The position numbers and the translations under genes are program-made. A DNA stretch of 6,442 bases, taken from positions 1-6,442 of the forward strand of contig JAITQQ010000117.1 of the NCBI GenBank assembly GCA_031288855.1, given 5' to 3'. How positions within the stretch are numbered: position 1 is the stretch's first letter; each line of letters opens with the position of its first letter. Origin of the DNA: Prevotellaceae bacterium (GTDB lineage Bacteria > Bacteroidota > Bacteroidia > Bacteroidales > UBA932). The notes under the pieces were generated by a model. It was not told the origin of the DNA, ran no database searches, and saw only the letters and a program-made list of their open reading frames with translations. This document shows positions 6,087 through 6,442 of the stretch, piece after piece.

Positions 6087-6295
6087 ATACTTTAAAGTAA
6101 AGAAACTTACGAAGTTTTGAATATACTATCTAAAGCAAAAAAGTTGCGTTCTGCTTTTCTTTTTATTAATCCAATTTATTTATTAGTTAAAAAGATAAAG
6201 TGTGAGCCTGATTTATTTGATAGTATGGGTTTCGTAAGGCCTCTTTGCATAGATAAATCGTCTATGGCTCGCGCTACTTTGAGTACTTAAGGTAT
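6087..6295 (+). ncRNA. Candidate rod-shaped structured RNA, possibly 6S-like
   Basis: Hand folding gives a long rod. The outer stem pairs TACTTTAAAGTA (6088-6099) with TACTTAAGGTA (6284-6294, one bulge and one G-U), plus A6087-T6295; an alternative partner is TACTTTGAGT (6275-6284). A bubble follows, with 6 bases on the 5' side (6100-6105) and about 45 on the 3' side, where CATAGA/TCTATG (6248-6253, 6261-6266) forms a small hairpin. Then come CTTACGAA/TTCGTAAG (6106-6113, 6231-6238), an internal loop, ATACTATC/GATAGTAT (6123-6130, 6219-6226), and a terminal helix of about 17 bp (6154-6170 with 6182-6200, two single-base bulges, 11-base loop). Size and a bubbled rod fit 6S RNA, which binds RNA polymerase holoenzyme by mimicking an open promoter. 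The predicted transcription start near 6042 would leave a 5' extension of about 45 bases, and I find no clear terminator, so processing or read-through is assumed. An alternative is a structured 5' leader of the next gene. Identity as 6S is inference; the complementary arms are seen directly. Confidence 0.45.
6216..6247 (+). promoter_or_regulatory. Degenerate promoter-like site within the structured RNA
   Basis: TTTG (6216-6219), a 20-base spacer and CCTCTTTG (6240-6247) copy the Bacteroidetes promoter layout except that CC replaces the key TA. The bases TCTTTGCA (6242-6249) are identical to those at the hemD internal promoter (4683-4690). It could be a weak promoter for the right-edge gene, or a promoter mimic in the RNA. 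Confidence 0.22.
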
Positions 6296-6380
6296 TACAA
6301 ACATGAAGCATCTCCTTTTTGTGAAATGTGTTGGTTTAGTAAATCTTAGGTATTTTTTTTGTCATTTCGAATAATTTGCT

Positions 6381-6442
6381 TTGATTGCCGACCTTCAATT
6401 GAGTATTTCGCCGGCAGATGTTGGCGACGAACAGCTAAAACA
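6381..6442 (+). CDS. N-terminus of a probable FAD-dependent oxidoreductase (partial, runs off right edge; TTG start)
   Basis: Twenty codons are visible, reading (M/L)-IADLQLSISPADVGDEQLK and open at the right edge. The opening pattern M-I-x-x-(L/I)-x-L-x-(I/L)-x-P followed by an acidic stretch is how I recall Bacteroidetes FAD-dependent oxidoreductases (NAD(P)/FAD-dependent dehydrogenase-like proteins of roughly 500 residues) starting. The Rossmann glycine motif that would prove this lies beyond the window. The start is taken as TTG at 6381: an in-frame TAA at 6372-6374 blocks any start further upstream and no in-frame ATG exists in the visible part. Composition returns to that of the other genes here. 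It may be transcribed by read-through from the promoter at 6005-6035. Confidence 0.55.
   Translation, partial: MIADLQLSISPADVGDEQLK

Larger units (their letters stand above)
5872..6380. other. Long AT-rich intergenic region
   Basis: About 510 bases between rnpA and the gene entering at the right edge have no protein-coding signal on either strand: stops are dense in all frames and composition is strongly AT-rich compared with the flanking genes. The region holds a terminator (5911-5964), a well-formed promoter (6005-6035) and an extended inverted-repeat structure (6087-6295), all listed separately. From 6296 to 6380 I see only a T-run at 6353-6360 and a 23-codon reading frame (6303-6374) that I do not consider a gene. 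Confidence 0.75.

Noticed and set aside
6061..6345. Extension of the RNA outer stem by pairing TTAAACAC (6061-6068) with GTGTT-GG-TTTA (6328-6338)
   Set aside because: Only about five contiguous pairs and a bulge, with no supporting neighbours; likely chance in AT-rich sequence.
6353..6360. T-run as a terminator of the structured RNA
   Set aside because: No stable hairpin directly precedes the eight Ts, so it does not meet the requirements for an intrinsic terminator.
6303..6374. 23-codon frame beginning Met-Lys-His-Leu-Leu-Phe upstream of the right-edge gene
   Set aside because: It is short, rich in AT-driven codons and lacks a ribosome-binding signal. A role as a leader peptide cannot be excluded but nothing in the sequence supports it.
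5965..6380. tRNA, tmRNA, SRP RNA, RNase P RNA, CRISPR array or mobile element in the intergenic region
   Set aside because: I looked for the conserved core motifs of these RNAs, for repeated spacers and for terminal inverted repeats with a transposase frame, and found none.

Overview
The window looks like a chromosomal segment of a Bacteroidota bacterium, most likely of the order Bacteroidales. Three things support this. The protein families are typical of the phylum: a DUF2723 membrane protein, DUF4271, a divergent Bacteroidetes-type uroporphyrinogen-III synthase and a SUI1/eIF1-like protein. The gene starts lack convincing Shine-Dalgarno sequences. Promoter-like sites match the Bacteroidetes form (-33 TTTG, -7 TAnnTTTG). 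I cannot name a genus.

Left half (1-3624, minus strand): a large DUF2723/GT117-type multipass membrane protein is followed, after 23 bases, by the first 177 residues of a lipoprotein that resembles the N-terminal domain of GH123/DUF4091 glycoside hydrolases. The lipoprotein runs off the left edge. The pair reads as a two-gene transcription unit concerned with glycans or glycoproteins of the cell envelope.

Middle (3625-5964): an 81-base divergent intergenic region carries one -7 promoter box for each direction. Rightward lies a compact four-gene operon: SUI1-like protein, DUF4271 membrane protein, hemD-type uroporphyrinogen-III synthase and rnpA (RNase P protein). The gaps are 3 bases, 4 bases and a 4-base overlap. 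A second promoter-like site sits inside the 3' end of the DUF4271 gene and could drive hemD-rnpA separately. A hairpin plus T-run closes the operon after rnpA.

Right end (5965-6442): an AT-rich stretch of about 415 bases has no protein gene, but it is not empty. It contains the best-formed promoter of the window (TTTG-N19-TATATTTG). Downstream, about 210 bases can be folded by hand into a long rod: an outer stem, an asymmetric bubble with a small hairpin on its 3' side, two 8-bp helices and a bulged terminal helix of about 17 bp. This architecture resembles 6S RNA, and the bubble carries an octamer shared with a promoter -7 region of this window. It is the most interesting unexplained signal here. 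The window ends in the first 20 codons of a gene that resembles the N-terminus of Bacteroidetes FAD-dependent oxidoreductases, probably with a TTG start.
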